A stretch of 64,000 nucleotides of DNA from Mariprofundaceae bacterium (GCA_030950925.1 JAUZQO010000021.1:1-64000); one strand, 5' to 3'; shown: positions 8,047 through 17,679, numbered from the stretch's first letter. Program-made: numbers and translations. Notes: generated by a model not told the origin, from the sequence alone.

Positions 8047-8603
8047 TGAATCAACATGTGTTAAGTGTTCCCAATATATTAACACTGATGCGTATTTTGA
8101 TGACACCTGTGATTGTGTACATGGTGTTAACCCATCAGCCTTGGTTGGCTGTGATATTGATGGTGATTGCGGGTGTGACAGATATGTTGGATGGTGCGAT
8201 TGCACGGTATTTCAATCAACGAACCACTGTCGGTGCTTACCTTGATCCTTTGGCAGACAAAATTTTATTGGTCAGCTTGTTTGTGAGCTTGTTTGTTGTG
8301 GGCAAGGTGCCACTGTTTATTTTTTTAGCCGTGATTTTTCGTGATGCAATTATTATTTTTGGGGCGATTGCTTATGAAATTGTGACACGTCAACTCACCA
8401 TGGAGCCAAGTTTAATATCCAAAGCAACCACATGTATGCAAATTTTTTATGTTGCCTTACTTTTGCTGGATATGGCAACACCCATTGAAGGTATATGGGT
8501 AAGCTTGGTGATGTGGTTGGCCTTTGTGTTAACCTGCATGTCAGGTGTGCATTATATGGTGACATGGACTCACAAAGCTGTTGGGCATGAAAAGGCGCAA
8601 TAA
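8046..8603 (+). CDS. pgsA: CDP-diacylglycerol--glycerol-3-phosphate 3-phosphatidyltransferase
   Basis: PgsA makes phosphatidylglycerol phosphate, the committed step to phosphatidylglycerol and cardiolipin, in the inner membrane. The 185-residue protein has the CDP-alcohol phosphotransferase signature D-G-x2-A-R-x8-G-x3-D-x3-D (DGAIAR...GAYLDPLAD, about residues 46-70) and several membrane segments. The start at 8046 (MNQHVLSVPNILTLMR) fits the family N-terminus. Confidence 0.92.
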   Translation: MNQHVLSVPNILTLMRILMTPVIVYMVLTHQPWLAVILMVIAGVTDMLDGAIARYFNQRTTVGAYLDPLADKILLVSLFVSLFVVGKVPLFIFLAVIFRDAIIIFGAIAYEIVTRQLTMEPSLISKATTCMQIFYVALLLLDMATPIEGIWVSLVMWLAFVLTCMSGVHYMVTWTHKAVGHEKAQ

Positions 8604-8607
8604 GTCG

Positions 8608-9297
8608 ATGAAAATGCAACAACAATACCTTCACTTTTCCTCACCGTTGAAGCATGACTACCATATGTGGGTTCACCATAGTGGTACCGAAATCGCTTGT
8701 GCCAAGCTTGCTATATGGATGAATCAAGGTGGGATTTTATGGCTAACTTCCGATGAACCTGCTGGGAAAAGTCACCTAATCCATGCTTTGGCGCAAGAAT
8801 ACTCCCAACTCAAGCGTATCGAGCCAGGTAAACGACTCACCCCCATCAAACAAGTGGCTGTTTGGTTGGATATCTTAAAGGATACAAACTTATGGGTACT
8901 GGATTTACATGCAGGTAAACTACCAAAGCGAACCGCTTTGGCTTTGTTTCATTTGATTGAACGCGCCAAAGAAAGTCAACATGCCTTGTTGATTTCGTGG
9001 CGTTGTCCCGATACAGACTTAAAACCTTCGGAGCTTGCCAGCCGTTTGCGTATGATGGAACAGGTGAAAATTCAGGCACCTGAAACGAATGCTGATTTAA
9101 GACGTGTCTTGCAAGCCACTGCACGCCAGTTGCATTGGGACATTCCTGAAGGCTTGATTAAAGTGTTGATTCAACATTTACCGCGTAATTTGGGCATTCA
9201 GATAGATGCACTTCACCGTTTGGAAGCTGCATCACTCGAAGAACGGACGCGTTTAACGCAAGTTTGGGCTAAAAAGAAGCTGCAACTTCTGAAGTAA
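8608..9297 (+). CDS. hda: DnaA-related regulator Hda
   Basis: Hda is a DnaA-like AAA+ protein that, with the sliding clamp, stimulates hydrolysis of DnaA-ATP. The 229-residue product starts KMQQQYLHFSSPLKHDYHMW. It has a Walker A-like DEPAGKSHL (about 50), a Walker B-like LWVLDLHAGK (about 92, with H in place of the usual acidic residue) and a DnaA-type sensor 2/lid region. An N-terminal clamp-binding QQQYLHF is visible. ATG codons at 8587 and 8614 are alternative starts. It follows pgsA by 4 bp. The clamp (dnaN) and dnaA are also in this window. Confidence 0.8.
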   Translation: MKMQQQYLHFSSPLKHDYHMWVHHSGTEIACAKLAIWMNQGGILWLTSDEPAGKSHLIHALAQEYSQLKRIEPGKRLTPIKQVAVWLDILKDTNLWVLDLHAGKLPKRTALALFHLIERAKESQHALLISWRCPDTDLKPSELASRLRMMEQVKIQAPETNADLRRVLQATARQLHWDIPEGLIKVLIQHLPRNLGIQIDALHRLEAASLEERTRLTQVWAKKKLQLLK

Positions 9298-9310
9298 GAA
9301 GGTGTTTTGG

Positions 9311-9757
9311 TCACCAATAAATTAACCAAGTAAACATCATCAAAGCTGTGCTAGAATCTCGCCACCAAGCTTGCCAGTACCACCATGGTTGATGCGTTTG
9401 TTGCCACAACAAGGGTGTGATGGATAAGGCTCGTAAGCCCAATGTTGCTGCCAAAAACCAAGCCGCTGATAGATGTTGTAAAACAAAAATAACCATATAA
9501 CAACTGAATAAAACCCATGCAATATTCATCACAAGATCCGCCACGCCATATCGCTCCGCCAATACAGCATCACTCACAGTGAAAACAATGAGTAATAAAG
9601 ATGCGGAAATCAGCCAATTCTTTTCAAAACTTGTTCCCCAAATGGGCTCTAAGCCAAGATATGGTGCCAGTGGCCAGCATAAAACGGGCAGAATGAGAGC
9701 CATACTTGTGGCACTATAGAGTTGCTTAAAAAGCGATGGTGTGGATTGCTTTGTCAA
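9311..9757 (-). CDS. Small integral membrane protein, unknown function
   Basis: The 148-residue protein is very hydrophobic, with about four predicted transmembrane segments (near residues 17-35, 48-64, 73-95 and 130-147), and is rich in Trp. I do not recognise a family. It overlaps the upstream yacG gene by 4 bp, so it is the last gene of a zapD-yacG transcript. It converges on hda with a 13-bp gap. Confidence 0.6.
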   Translation of the reverse strand: MTKQSTPSLFKQLYSATSMALILPVLCWPLAPYLGLEPIWGTSFEKNWLISASLLLIVFTVSDAVLAERYGVADLVMNIAWVLFSCYMVIFVLQHLSAAWFLAATLGLRALSITPLLWQQTHQPWWYWQAWWRDSSTALMMFTWLIYW

Positions 9758-9939
9758 TGGGTGTTGGCTTCATCATCAGGCATTGAAGTTGCATCCCCCG
9801 CAATGCAATAACTCCCATCAGCCCAGCGTGATAAATCAAGAGTACGGCAACGTTCGGAGCAGAATGGAAAATAAAGACCATTGCGGGAGATCCCTTTTTT
9901 GCATAAGGGGCATTTGAACTGCGTTGTTTTTTGCGTCAT
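9754..9939 (-). CDS. yacG: DNA gyrase inhibitor YacG
   Basis: YacG is a 61-residue zinc protein that binds GyrB and inhibits gyrase. The ligands C10-x2-C13 (KCPLCKKG) and C27-x3-C31 (FCSERCR) are present, followed by the family motif [12 protein letters not shown]. It overlaps zapD by 4 bp upstream and the membrane protein by 4 bp downstream. The zapD-yacG pairing is conserved in gammaproteobacteria. Confidence 0.93.
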   Translation of the reverse strand: MTQKTTQFKCPLCKKGISRNGLYFPFCSERCRTLDLSRWADGSYCIAGDATSMPDDEANTH

Positions 9940-10712
9940 AAAATGGGTACCAACATACGGTAGTAAGAAAGATCTTGATCATAAGGCGTTTGTGTTTTGC
10001 CTGCTGACCATTGTTGAAAGCGAATGCGCACAACATGCTGGTTACCTGAAAATTCGGGGGTAATGCCTGATTGTACGGCTGAGGTTGGTAAACCTACAAT
10101 CAATAAGCCATGTTTTTTATCAGAACAGGTCGGTTGAAGTTGATCCGAACCATGTCGCGCCAATTCTTCCGTCCAAGGGACAAAATCGTGTAAAATATCA
10201 TCAAGGTGACTGATAATGGCATGAATATCTTGTAAGGATTCATTGAGTTGCTCTTGAATCCCCAATGTTTGCCAAAAAATAGGTAACACCTTTGGGTAAA
10301 AGAGACGGTGACCCAACCAATCCTGTTTTTTATGGCAATTGATCCATGATTGAATGACACCATCGTTGTACATAAAATCCAAGGCCTTTGGTAACGTTTT
10401 TGCCAAGACCTTTTCATATTCAGAAAGGCTCGCATGTGCTTCAAGAATTTGTTGTTTAAAGGCTGTGTTTTGCCTGCTTAAATTTTTTAAGTTTTTTTGA
10501 ATGGCATGAATCAAGCCAATAATCTCTGGTACGACAGGTTTACGCGCAGCACTGCCCAACAATGATTCTTGTAAGTCATGAATGGCCTGTAACCAGCCAT
10601 ACACATCATCGTGCAACTTGGCATATTCCAAACATTGCAAGGCATTCCGGCATTCCAAAAAGGATTGCATACGTGGTGTCAGTGCAAAAGAAAAACGGAT
10701 AAGATGGTTCAT
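9936..10712 (-). CDS. zapD: Cell division protein ZapD
   Basis: ZapD bundles FtsZ filaments at the division ring. The 258-residue, helix-rich product begins [21 protein letters not shown], a close match to the family N-terminus (F-x-P-L-x-E-R-x-R). It ends with the beta-rich [12 protein letters not shown]-type segment. The order zapD-yacG supports the call. Confidence 0.85.
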   Translation of the reverse strand: MNHLIRFSFALTPRMQSFLECRNALQCLEYAKLHDDVYGWLQAIHDLQESLLGSAARKPVVPEIIGLIHAIQKNLKNLSRQNTAFKQQILEAHASLSEYEKVLAKTLPKALDFMYNDGVIQSWINCHKKQDWLGHRLFYPKVLPIFWQTLGIQEQLNESLQDIHAIISHLDDILHDFVPWTEELARHGSDQLQPTCSDKKHGLLIVGLPTSAVQSGITPEFSGNQHVVRIRFQQWSAGKTQTPYDQDLSYYRMLVPIL

Positions 10713-10748
10713 AGGGTGATGGTATACTTAGGCTGCGATGCCAAAGTG

Positions 10749-11186
10749 TTACAGCCAAGCATCAATCATGACCGTAATTTCTTTATATACAGCATGAAAA
10801 TATGCTTCATTTTTACCCATAGGATCATGCACTGTTTGGCCGCCGACAGGCTGTGAAATCAAAAAAACTTTACCAATGCTTGCGGGGCGCATTTTACTTA
10901 AATGTTGGCGTTGCCCTTGTTCCATCACCATAATCAAAGCGGCACGATCCACATCAGGCGCAAGCAAGGTTTGCGAAATATGTTTGCTCATATCGACACC
11001 AAAATCCATGCCCACTTTCTGCGCCGTAGCAGGCACCTTGCGCCCTGGCATAGCGAGAAGTCCGCGACTAAAACATTCAGATTCGCCCCCCAGCTCTTGC
11101 AAACATAAACGCATATAATATTCCGCAAAGGGGCTTCGGCACATATTTCCAGCACAAATCATCATGATGGGGGAGGGTAGAATCAT
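10749..11186 (-). CDS. Low-molecular-weight protein tyrosine phosphatase family protein
   Basis: The 145-residue product has the P-loop CAGNMCRSP near the N-terminus (C-x4-C-R-S) and the late acid motif DPMGKNEAYFHAVY, as in the LMW-PTP/Wzb group. These enzymes dephosphorylate tyrosine kinases, for example those controlling polysaccharide export. The start could instead be one of the Met codons at residues 8-9. It lies 37 bp after dnaQ on the same strand. A second LMW phosphatase is at 46.2 kb. Confidence 0.82.
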   Translation of the reverse strand: MILPSPIMMICAGNMCRSPFAEYYMRLCLQELGGESECFSRGLLAMPGRKVPATAQKVGMDFGVDMSKHISQTLLAPDVDRAALIMVMEQGQRQHLSKMRPASIGKVFLISQPVGGQTVHDPMGKNEAYFHAVYKEITVMIDAWL

Positions 11187-11223
11187 GGGTTCTCCTGTTC
11201 TGTTTTAATGGGGAGGCAATATT

Positions 11224-11955
11224 TCATTGCCAATCATCCCATATCGCATGCCCACCACTTTCTTCATCAATGCGTTGCATCAAAGCTTGATGGGCTTGCA
11301 TTTCTTTGGGTGTTACTGTCAGTGTAGCACGTTGTAAAATATCTGATGTTTGCCGTTGTTTATCTTGGCTGTGGTGAATTTCAGGTAGCTGAACAAAACT
11401 GGAAGCAGGTTGCGACACGGCATCCATACTCAGTGAAAATTGATTGCCACCTGTCATCATCAAATACATTTCAGCCAACAGTTCTGCATCCAACAATGCG
11501 CCATGAAATACACGGTGCCCACGTTCCACACCATAGCGATCACACAGGGCATCCAAACTATTGCGTTGATGTGGATGGCGTTTTCGTGCCATAGCCAACG
11601 AATCAATCACGGGGATATTGCTAATATTGGGTAAACCTGCCTGTGACAATTCATACATGATAAAGCCCAAGTCAAACGGCGCATTATGAATGACCAAGGT
11701 TGCCCCCTCAATAAAGGCCAAAAATTCTTGAGCAATCTCTGGAAATGTGGGTTCATCCTTAACTTTGGCATCATCAATGCCATGAATACGCACAACCACA
11801 TTGGGAATGGGCCGGCATGGGTGAATCAATCGGTGAAACTTTGTATTTGTTTGAATGGCGCGCTGCGTGACTTCCACAGCACCAATTTCAACCATACGAT
11901 CACCTGACTGTGGGGATAAACCTGTAGTTTCTGTATCTAACATAACAAAACGCAT
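11224..11955 (-). CDS. dnaQ: DNA polymerase III epsilon subunit (3'-5' exonuclease)
   Basis: This is the proofreading subunit of the replicative polymerase. The 243-residue protein has DEDDh motifs: Exo I DTETTG (residues 7-12), Exo II HNAPFDLGF (about 90) and Exo III H-x4-D as HGALLDAELLAEMY (about 154). The C-terminal segment after about 190 is a likely alpha-subunit tether and includes VQLPEIHH. Its length matches E. coli DnaQ. Confidence 0.92.
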   Translation of the reverse strand: MRFVMLDTETTGLSPQSGDRMVEIGAVEVTQRAIQTNTKFHRLIHPCRPIPNVVVRIHGIDDAKVKDEPTFPEIAQEFLAFIEGATLVIHNAPFDLGFIMYELSQAGLPNISNIPVIDSLAMARKRHPHQRNSLDALCDRYGVERGHRVFHGALLDAELLAEMYLMMTGGNQFSLSMDAVSQPASSFVQLPEIHHSQDKQRQTSDILQRATLTVTPKEMQAHQALMQRIDEESGGHAIWDDWQ

Positions 11956-11971
11956 GGTGGCAGTATAAGCT

Positions 11972-12289
11972 CTACACTTCAGCCAACAACCTTAAACCCA
12001 CCCAGGCTTGTGGATTGAGTAAATCTTGTTCTTGCAACCACGCAATTTCAGCCTGTAGGTGCTGGTGTTGTAGTAAACCTTTCTCATCATATTCAGGCAC
12101 ACTTACCTGCAAACGTTGATCTTCATGGTAGTCCTCCAAACTATCCACAATAAAGCTCATACCACCTTCAGAAATATCACGCAATTCAACGGTAGTATGG
12201 GTTTGATTTGCATGTATTTTTACTTCAATATGAAAGTTTACACTTTGACGTGGGTGTTCACGCCTTTCCTGCGGTGTTTGCTGCGGCAT
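11972..12289 (-). CDS. PilZ domain protein (cyclic-di-GMP binding)
   Basis: The protein of 105 residues consists of one PilZ domain. The c-di-GMP motifs R-x3-R (RREHPRQ, about 10-16) and D-x-S-x2-G (DISEGG, about 38-43) are both present, so ligand binding is likely. The start at 12289 is chosen because AGGAGG lies 9 bp upstream, and a longer reading frame from 12382 lacks family similarity. Its target is unknown. A type IV pilus-like pilP is 1.2 kb away. Confidence 0.82.
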   Translation of the reverse strand: MPQQTPQERREHPRQSVNFHIEVKIHANQTHTTVELRDISEGGMSFIVDSLEDYHEDQRLQVSVPEYDEKGLLQHQHLQAEIAWLQEQDLLNPQAWVGLRLLAEV

Positions 12290-12426
12290 AAGTTCAATCC
12301 TCCTGCAATCAGGGGGCGAGCAAAAAGCATGCCGATTTATCCTGCTTGAACAACAAAATGTGTAAAACCTACATTGCCTCATTCAATCGTTGGATATCTG
12401 TAAAGCGATTTACGTCACCATTTAGC

Positions 12427-13452
12427 TTAGCATAAATCCGTCAGTGCCCAACGTGGTTTGGCATCCCAAGTGTCATCGTGATACAAACCATATTGAAGCC
12501 GTTTAAAGGCTGAAAAGGCAATCATGGCAGCATTATCGGTACAATAATCAGGGTTAGGCAGGGTGACAGAGACACCTTGTTGTTGAGATTTTTCTTCCAG
12601 TAATGTGCGTAAATAATGATTGGCAGCCACCCCTCCTGCCATCAATAAACGTGGCACACCTTCTTGCTTGCATGCACGTAGGCTTTTTTTCACCAATACA
12701 TCACCGACTGCCGATTCAATGCAAGCTGACATATCACGGCGAATGTCATCTGTCACATCTCCTGCATCACGAATAGCATACATGACCGCCGTTTTTAGCC
12801 CTGAAAAACTAAAATTGAGGTGGTCGTGTTGTAGCATGGGACGCGGAAGCTTGAACCGCTTAGCATTGCCTCCCACAGCCCAACGTGAAATTTCAGGGCC
12901 ACCAGGGTATGGCAAACCCAAAACCCGTGCCGATTTATCAAAACATTCACCCGCAGCATCATCCAAGGTCTCCCCGATGACTTGATATTCACCCACCGCA
13001 TCAACGCGTACCAAGAGGGTATGTCCGCCTGAAACCAATAGGGTAATAAATGGAAAATCTGGAAGTTCATGGTTTAAACCTGCTGCCAATAAGTGCCCTT
13101 CCATATGATGAATGGGAATCACAGGGATGTGGTTCACCAAGCCAGCAGCACGAACATAGGAGGTACCAACGAGCAGTGCGCCCATCAAACCTGGTCCAGC
13201 GGTGACCGCGAGGGCATCCACATCCTGCCAACTACTTTTGGCATCATCCAGCACCGCATCAACGAGAGAAGGAAGGGCTTGTAAATGTTCGCGAGAGGCC
13301 ACTTCGGGGACGACACCGCCAAAACGTGCATGGGTGGCAATTTGTGATGCAATCCGCTCTGCGAGCAAGCTCCCTTTCCCTGAATCAAGGTTGCCATCAT
13401 ATAAGGCAACCGCCGTTTCATCACAAGATGATTCAATTCCTAAAATTCGCAC
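12427..13452 (-). CDS. tsaD: tRNA N6-adenosine threonylcarbamoyltransferase TsaD
   Basis: TsaD transfers threonylcarbamoyl to A37 of ANN-decoding tRNAs (t6A). Motifs seen are GIESSCDETAVALY at the N-terminus, the metal-binding HHMEGHLLA (about 110), LVSGGHTLLV (about 133) and the late GGVAANHYLR and DNAAMIAF. The GTG at 13452 gives MRILGIESSCDET, aligned with E. coli TsaD, and has AGGAG 10 nt upstream. A GTG at 13461 is too close to that site. TsaB and TsaC are also in the window. Confidence 0.93.
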   Translation of the reverse strand: MRILGIESSCDETAVALYDGNLDSGKGSLLAERIASQIATHARFGGVVPEVASREHLQALPSLVDAVLDDAKSSWQDVDALAVTAGPGLMGALLVGTSYVRAAGLVNHIPVIPIHHMEGHLLAAGLNHELPDFPFITLLVSGGHTLLVRVDAVGEYQVIGETLDDAAGECFDKSARVLGLPYPGGPEISRWAVGGNAKRFKLPRPMLQHDHLNFSFSGLKTAVMYAIRDAGDVTDDIRRDMSACIESAVGDVLVKKSLRACKQEGVPRLLMAGGVAANHYLRTLLEEKSQQQGVSVTLPNPDYCTDNAAMIAFSAFKRLQYGLYHDDTWDAKPRWALTDLC

Positions 13453-13551
13453 GATGGTCACTCTCCTTGCAAGCGATGTCAGTTTGCCTATTCTTCAATC
13501 ATTAAAGGATAGGCAACACATCACTGATGCGTTGATCTTATTGGAGGCGGT

Positions 13552-14052
13552 ATGCTTTACAAATGGCTCATCGTAGCAAGTTATCTATGCAGTATGTTGG
13601 TCGGAATCGACGTTGCGGAAGCAGCCAATCGTGCGACAAGCGTAGAAGTTGATCAAAAAACACATCAAGCACGTGCTCCCTATATTGATTTTGAACATTT
13701 ACGCGACCCTTTTGCTTCTTATTTGGTAACCATTGCTATGCGAGGTCAACGCCTATTAAAAACGCAGGAATACAAGCTTGCGAACCGTAAGCGTGAACCC
13801 TTGGAAGTATTTGATTTAAATACACTCTTGTTGGTAGGTATTTATCAGATGGGGGATAGGCATGTGGCCATGGTGCAAGACAGCCAAGGTAAAGGGTATA
13901 TGGTGAAACAAGGTAGCTATATGGGAAAAAAAAGTGGACGTATTGAAAAAATAGATTCAGATACTATCTATGTGGTAGAAAAAATCCTTAACATAGAAGG
14001 ACAAATTATTGACCAGCAAGTGACCTTAACCCTGAAAGAAGTGAATGACTAA
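13552..14052 (+). CDS. PilP-like type IV pilus assembly protein
   Basis: The 166-residue product has an N-terminal hydrophobic export segment (to VAEA, about residue 24) and then an RDPF motif. The C-terminal beta-rich part (LEVFDLNTLLLVGIY, VQDSQGKGYMVKQGSYMG, GRIEKIDSDTIYVVEKI) matches the PilP domain that links the inner-membrane pilus platform to the PilQ secretin. Unlike classical PilP there is no clear lipobox. No other pilMNOQ gene is adjacent, which is unusual. TTGGAGG precedes the start. It overlaps nth by 8 bp. Confidence 0.7.
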   Translation: MLYKWLIVASYLCSMLVGIDVAEAANRATSVEVDQKTHQARAPYIDFEHLRDPFASYLVTIAMRGQRLLKTQEYKLANRKREPLEVFDLNTLLLVGIYQMGDRHVAMVQDSQGKGYMVKQGSYMGKKSGRIEKIDSDTIYVVEKILNIEGQIIDQQVTLTLKEVND

Positions 14053-14701
14053 ACGCTTAAGAAAAATGACCAAATCTCAAGTTCAAGCCTTGTTTGAACA
14101 TTTAAGAGCCTTGGACCCCTCGCCTAAAACCGAACTTAACTATACCTCTCATTTTGAACTGCTGACATCTGTTTTGTTATCGGCTCAAGCGACAGATGTC
14201 GCTGTGAACAAAGCCTGTGCCAAGTTATACCCTGTTGCCAACACCCCTCAAGCCATCCTTGATTTGGGGCTGGAAGGGCTGGAATCATATATTTCCAGCA
14301 TCGGACTTTATCATAGCAAAGCCAAGCACCTGATGAAAACCTGTGAGATTTTACTACAAAAGCATCAAAGCCAAATCCCCAGTACACGCAAAGCATTGGA
14401 AGCCTTGCCTGGTGTCGGTAGAAAAACTGCCAATGTGGTGTTAAATATACTTTTTGGTGAACCGACACTTGCTGTAGATACACATATTTTTCGTGTCGGG
14501 AATCGTATGGGTTTGGCAGCTGGAAAAACACCGCTGGAAGTCGAGAAAGGTCTGTTAAAGATCATTCCGAATGAATTTTTATTGCATGCACATCATTGGT
14601 TGATTTTGCATGGGCGATACACATGTACCGCCCGAAAACCCAAATGTCATCTTTGTGCTGTTTCAGAATACTGTCAATGGGCTGAAAAGCCCATTGCCTA
14701 A
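14045..14701 (+). CDS. nth: Endonuclease III (DNA glycosylase/AP lyase)
   Basis: Nth removes oxidised pyrimidines in base excision repair. The 218-residue product has the helix-hairpin-helix LPGVGRKTANVV with catalytic Lys (about residue 121), the catalytic Asp in VDTHIFRVGNR (about 139) and the 4Fe-4S loop C-x6-C-x2-C-x5-C (CTARKPKCHLCAVSEYC). Either ATG 14045 or 14066 could start translation, and the first overlaps pilP. Confidence 0.94.
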   Translation: MTKRLRKMTKSQVQALFEHLRALDPSPKTELNYTSHFELLTSVLLSAQATDVAVNKACAKLYPVANTPQAILDLGLEGLESYISSIGLYHSKAKHLMKTCEILLQKHQSQIPSTRKALEALPGVGRKTANVVLNILFGEPTLAVDTHIFRVGNRMGLAAGKTPLEVEKGLLKIIPNEFLLHAHHWLILHGRYTCTARKPKCHLCAVSEYCQWAEKPIA

Positions 14702-14716
14702 CATGAAAATGAAAGA

Positions 14717-15754
14717 CTAACGGTGGTTGTTTACCGTTGCAGGAATCACATCACCTGAAGCTTGCAATGAAATCGCACCGGGATGGGTTCGATAATGATG
14801 GCGTATCACATGGGCAAGCTTCTGTTTCACACTATCGTCAATCAAGCAGGGTGATGTTTCAGGTAAGGCTGAAATTAAACCTTGTAGCAATTGCTCTTGG
14901 GGTTCGGGCATATCCTTGACCCACGACGCCAATAAATCGGCATTTACATAAGCGGGAAGCGAACCCAAAATACCCAAATCATTTTGTTCATGTACCAAAA
15001 GCCCCGTGGTGGTGCCGCGATCCAAGGTCAAAACCTGAAAGAAATACAAGCTGTGATAGGCCAATTGTGTGGCACGCGCTTCATCACTTGCTTGCGTTGG
15101 TTTGTTTAATGCCTGAGTCAAAATAGCCACATAGCTATCCATCGCAGCTTCACCCACAGATGCCGCCAATGCCAAGTCTTTTTCACTGTTGTTTGTATTG
15201 TATTGTTCCAAATAAAAGTGAGCCACACCACGATGACGGTTTAATACAGGAATCAAAAAATAGCGTTCGCCTTGGGCTTTAGCCTCATCAAACTGTTCAG
15301 GGGCAGCGGCTTGCAAAGCATCAAAAAACGCTTGTGTAGCATCTGGATTTTCAATGGCAGGGTTTAAATCAGCCATCATCCGCCAATAACCTTCACCATT
15401 GCGCATTTCTGTCCAACTGATGTGAATATGTACCGAAGGTGCATGAGGATGAACAGGATGGATGATGGTTGAAATTGCATTGGCAGAGCTTAATTTTTTC
15501 TCGGGAAGGTCATCATAATGCACTTGTGAAACATTGACCGAACCCCGTCCTATCACATCACCACCAGCAGTGCCATAACGAATTCCACCACCATGCTGGC
15601 CTTCATCTCGAAACCACTCGACAGTTTCAAATGTTTGGCTGCTGTCCAACGATGTCGAAAGTGCTTCCAAAGCATCGACAAAGCGTTTTTGTAAACGGAT
15701 CAGCAAATCATAGGCTTGAATAGCTTGGGGGGATTGTGCGGGAATACGTTGCAT
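14717..15754 (-). CDS. hemF: Coproporphyrinogen III oxidase, oxygen-dependent
   Basis: HemF oxidatively decarboxylates coproporphyrinogen III to protoporphyrinogen IX using O2. The segment VHPHAPSVHIHISWTEM followed by YWRMMADLNPA (about 95-125) matches the conserved HemF core. At about 345 residues it is longer than the usual ~300, and the HRGVAHFYLEQYNT and C-terminal parts are divergent, so it is a variant subfamily. The ATG at 15754 has GAGAGGA upstream, and the ATG at 15772 does not. Confidence 0.8.
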   Translation of the reverse strand: MQRIPAQSPQAIQAYDLLIRLQKRFVDALEALSTSLDSSQTFETVEWFRDEGQHGGGIRYGTAGGDVIGRGSVNVSQVHYDDLPEKKLSSANAISTIIHPVHPHAPSVHIHISWTEMRNGEGYWRMMADLNPAIENPDATQAFFDALQAAAPEQFDEAKAQGERYFLIPVLNRHRGVAHFYLEQYNTNNSEKDLALAASVGEAAMDSYVAILTQALNKPTQASDEARATQLAYHSLYFFQVLTLDRGTTTGLLVHEQNDLGILGSLPAYVNADLLASWVKDMPEPQEQLLQGLISALPETSPCLIDDSVKQKLAHVIRHHYRTHPGAISLQASGDVIPATVNNHR

Positions 15755-15786
15755 GATGTCCTCTCTTATCATTATATAAAGCTATC

Positions 15787-15858
15787 GTCACCCTCGAATG
15801 CTTCTATCGAGGGTCTATTGGAAAACATAGATTCCCGATAAAAGATTTCGGGAATGAC
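15787..15858. repeat. Pair of dispersed hairpin modules without terminal repeats
   Basis: Two 31-nt modules face each other: 15787-15817 with stem ACCCTCGA/TCGAGGGT and 15828-15858 with stem ATTCCCGA/TCGGGAAT on the minus strand. The terminal TATAGT-type repeats found elsewhere are not recognisable. The pair sits between the bioB stop and the hemF start. Confidence 0.75.
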
Positions 15859-15876
15859 GTTAGGAGTTTATAGGGG

Positions 15877-16851
15877 TTAAGCATTGGCCACACGGCGAGA
15901 TGATGCGGTTGCGCGTTCTTCGGGGCGAATACCCAATTTTTTAAACAGAGCTTGATCTTGATCTGCTTCGGTATTTCCTGTGGTGAGTAGCTTCTCACCA
16001 TAAAAGATCGAGTTTGCACCTGCCAAGAAGCACAATGATTGCATTTCTTCGCTCATGACTTCACGTCCTGCGGATAAGCGAATATGTGAAGATGGCATGG
16101 TAATTTTTGCCACAGCAATGGTGCGAATAAAATCAAAATTATCCAAATCCTCAACCTCAGACATCGGCGTACCTTCAACCTTCACCAACATATTGATAGG
16201 GACAGACTCAGGATGAGGATGCATGCGCGCCAATTGCGCCACCATCCCTGCGCGGTTTTTCATGGCTTCACCCATGCCCACAATACCACCGCAGCACACA
16301 CTCATGCCTTCAGCACGCACATTTTTGAGTGTGTCCAAACGTTCTTCATAGGTGCGGGTTGAAACAATCGTTTTATAAAAATCGGGATCACTATCAAGAT
16401 TGTGGTTGTAATAATCCAAGCCTACATCTTTAAGTTTACGGGCTTGCTCAGCATCCAACATACCCAAAGTCGCGCAAGCTTCCATATCCATATTTTTCAC
16501 TTCACGAATCATGTCCAAGACCAAATCAAAGGCGCGCCCCTTGGGTTCACGCCAAGCTGCGCCCATACAAAATCGGGTTGCACCTTTTTCTTTCGCCACT
16601 TTCGCCGCTTGCATGACTTCATCTTTTTTCATCAAAAGTTCGGATTCAACATCCGTGTTGTAACGCGAAGATTGTGGACAATATTTGCAATCTTCGGGGC
16701 AACCCCCAGTTTTAATAGAAAGTAAGGTGGAGAGCTGCACTTCATTGGCATCAAAATACATGCGATGGGCTTGTTGTGCCTGAAACATTAAATCATTAAA
16801 GGGCAATTCAAACAGTTTTGTGATTTCTTCCACAGTCCAATCGTAGCGCAT
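15877..16851 (-). CDS. bioB: Biotin synthase
   Basis: BioB is a radical SAM enzyme that inserts sulfur into dethiobiotin. The radical SAM cluster motif C-x3-C-x2-C is in [16 protein letters not shown] (about residue 50). Further family motifs are [25 protein letters not shown] and a C-terminal [14 protein letters not shown]. The start at 16851 ([10 protein letters not shown]) has TGGAGA upstream, and an ATG at 16863 adds four residues. No other bio genes are adjacent. Confidence 0.94.
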   Translation of the reverse strand: MRYDWTVEEITKLFELPFNDLMFQAQQAHRMYFDANEVQLSTLLSIKTGGCPEDCKYCPQSSRYNTDVESELLMKKDEVMQAAKVAKEKGATRFCMGAAWREPKGRAFDLVLDMIREVKNMDMEACATLGMLDAEQARKLKDVGLDYYNHNLDSDPDFYKTIVSTRTYEERLDTLKNVRAEGMSVCCGGIVGMGEAMKNRAGMVAQLARMHPHPESVPINMLVKVEGTPMSEVEDLDNFDFIRTIAVAKITMPSSHIRLSAGREVMSEEMQSLCFLAGANSIFYGEKLLTTGNTEADQDQALFKKLGIRPEERATASSRRVANA

Positions 16852-16905
16852 GTTGTTCTCCATCTTTCAAAGGTGGGCGAAAGGTAAACTGGGATGCACT
16901 TGAAA

Positions 16906-16945
16906 AGAAGGGGGAATGATAAGATATACGCAACACTCCCCCCCC
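16906..16945 (-). terminator. Possible intrinsic terminator between PuuD-like gene and bioB
   Basis: On the minus strand a GGGGGGA/TTCCCCC stem with a loop of about 20 nt is followed by a weak TTCTTTT tract. The long loop makes this uncertain. Confidence 0.35.
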
Positions 16946-16972
16946 TATTTATTCAAATATATGGTGAATGAT

Positions 16973-17536
16973 TTATGAGAACATGCGAAAATGTGCAGAT
17001 GCAATCATCAACAACAGCATCGGAATAGAAAGTAAGGTGTTAATGCGTGAAGCCATCAATGCTTTTTTACCCGCAGCGGCTTTTTCAGCAGCAGACGCAT
17101 CCACCATACCAATCACTTTCTTTTGATTCGGCCAAATAATAAACATCACATTCGCCCACATGATAATCGCCAACAATGCACCGATACGAATATCCCAACC
17201 CGTATTGGCACCCAATTCAGCAAACAATATAATACCAAATACAAGCGTTAAATTCGCACCCATACGAAACAAGTATAACGCGCGGCGTACAATACTACCT
17301 TCTTTGAACAATTCGCCTTTACTATCCGCAGAAAAGCCGCCCATAGCAGGCACTTGCACAAAGTTGAAGTAATAAAGCAAGCCAATCCATAAAATACCTG
17401 AAAGCACATGCAACCAGCGTGCACCTTCAAAAAGGCTTGGCACTGTGCCACCTGTAGCAGCTGCAATAGCAACAATCATGGCTGCTAAAACAAAGCCTGC
17501 GATGGCTGTTAGCTTGGCATCTTGTAAAATTTTCAT
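16973..17536 (-). CDS. PuuD-like membrane protein (urate hydroxylase N-terminal domain family)
   Basis: The 187-residue protein has about four to five transmembrane segments. Its ARWLHVLSGILWIGLLYYFNFVQVP (residues about 38-62) and the following parts match the membrane domain of PuuD-type urate hydroxylases, without the C-terminal cytochrome c domain. Stand-alone versions are usually of unknown function. The conserved His and Trp residues in the helices suggest heme binding, which is inference. AAGGAG precedes the ATG at 17536. A diheme cytochrome gene is transcribed divergently 143 bp away. Confidence 0.65.
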   Translation of the reverse strand: MKILQDAKLTAIAGFVLAAMIVAIAAATGGTVPSLFEGARWLHVLSGILWIGLLYYFNFVQVPAMGGFSADSKGELFKEGSIVRRALYLFRMGANLTLVFGIILFAELGANTGWDIRIGALLAIIMWANVMFIIWPNQKKVIGMVDASAAEKAAAGKKALMASRINTLLSIPMLLLMIASAHFRMFS

Positions 17537-17679
17537 ATCAATCTCCTTGATTTTCTCGAAACATATCGAATCCTTATGACACAAACACACTTTGGAATTG
17601 AGTGTTTTTCTCATAATGACAGTGTATGACCATCAAGTATATGCTTGCGGCCATGAATAATCGGTGAAGTGAGGACTGA

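Noticed and set aside
10749-11186. Arsenate reductase (ArsC) of the LMW-PTP fold
   Set aside because: The paired redox Cys residues of ArsC are not present, and the acid motif fits phosphatases.
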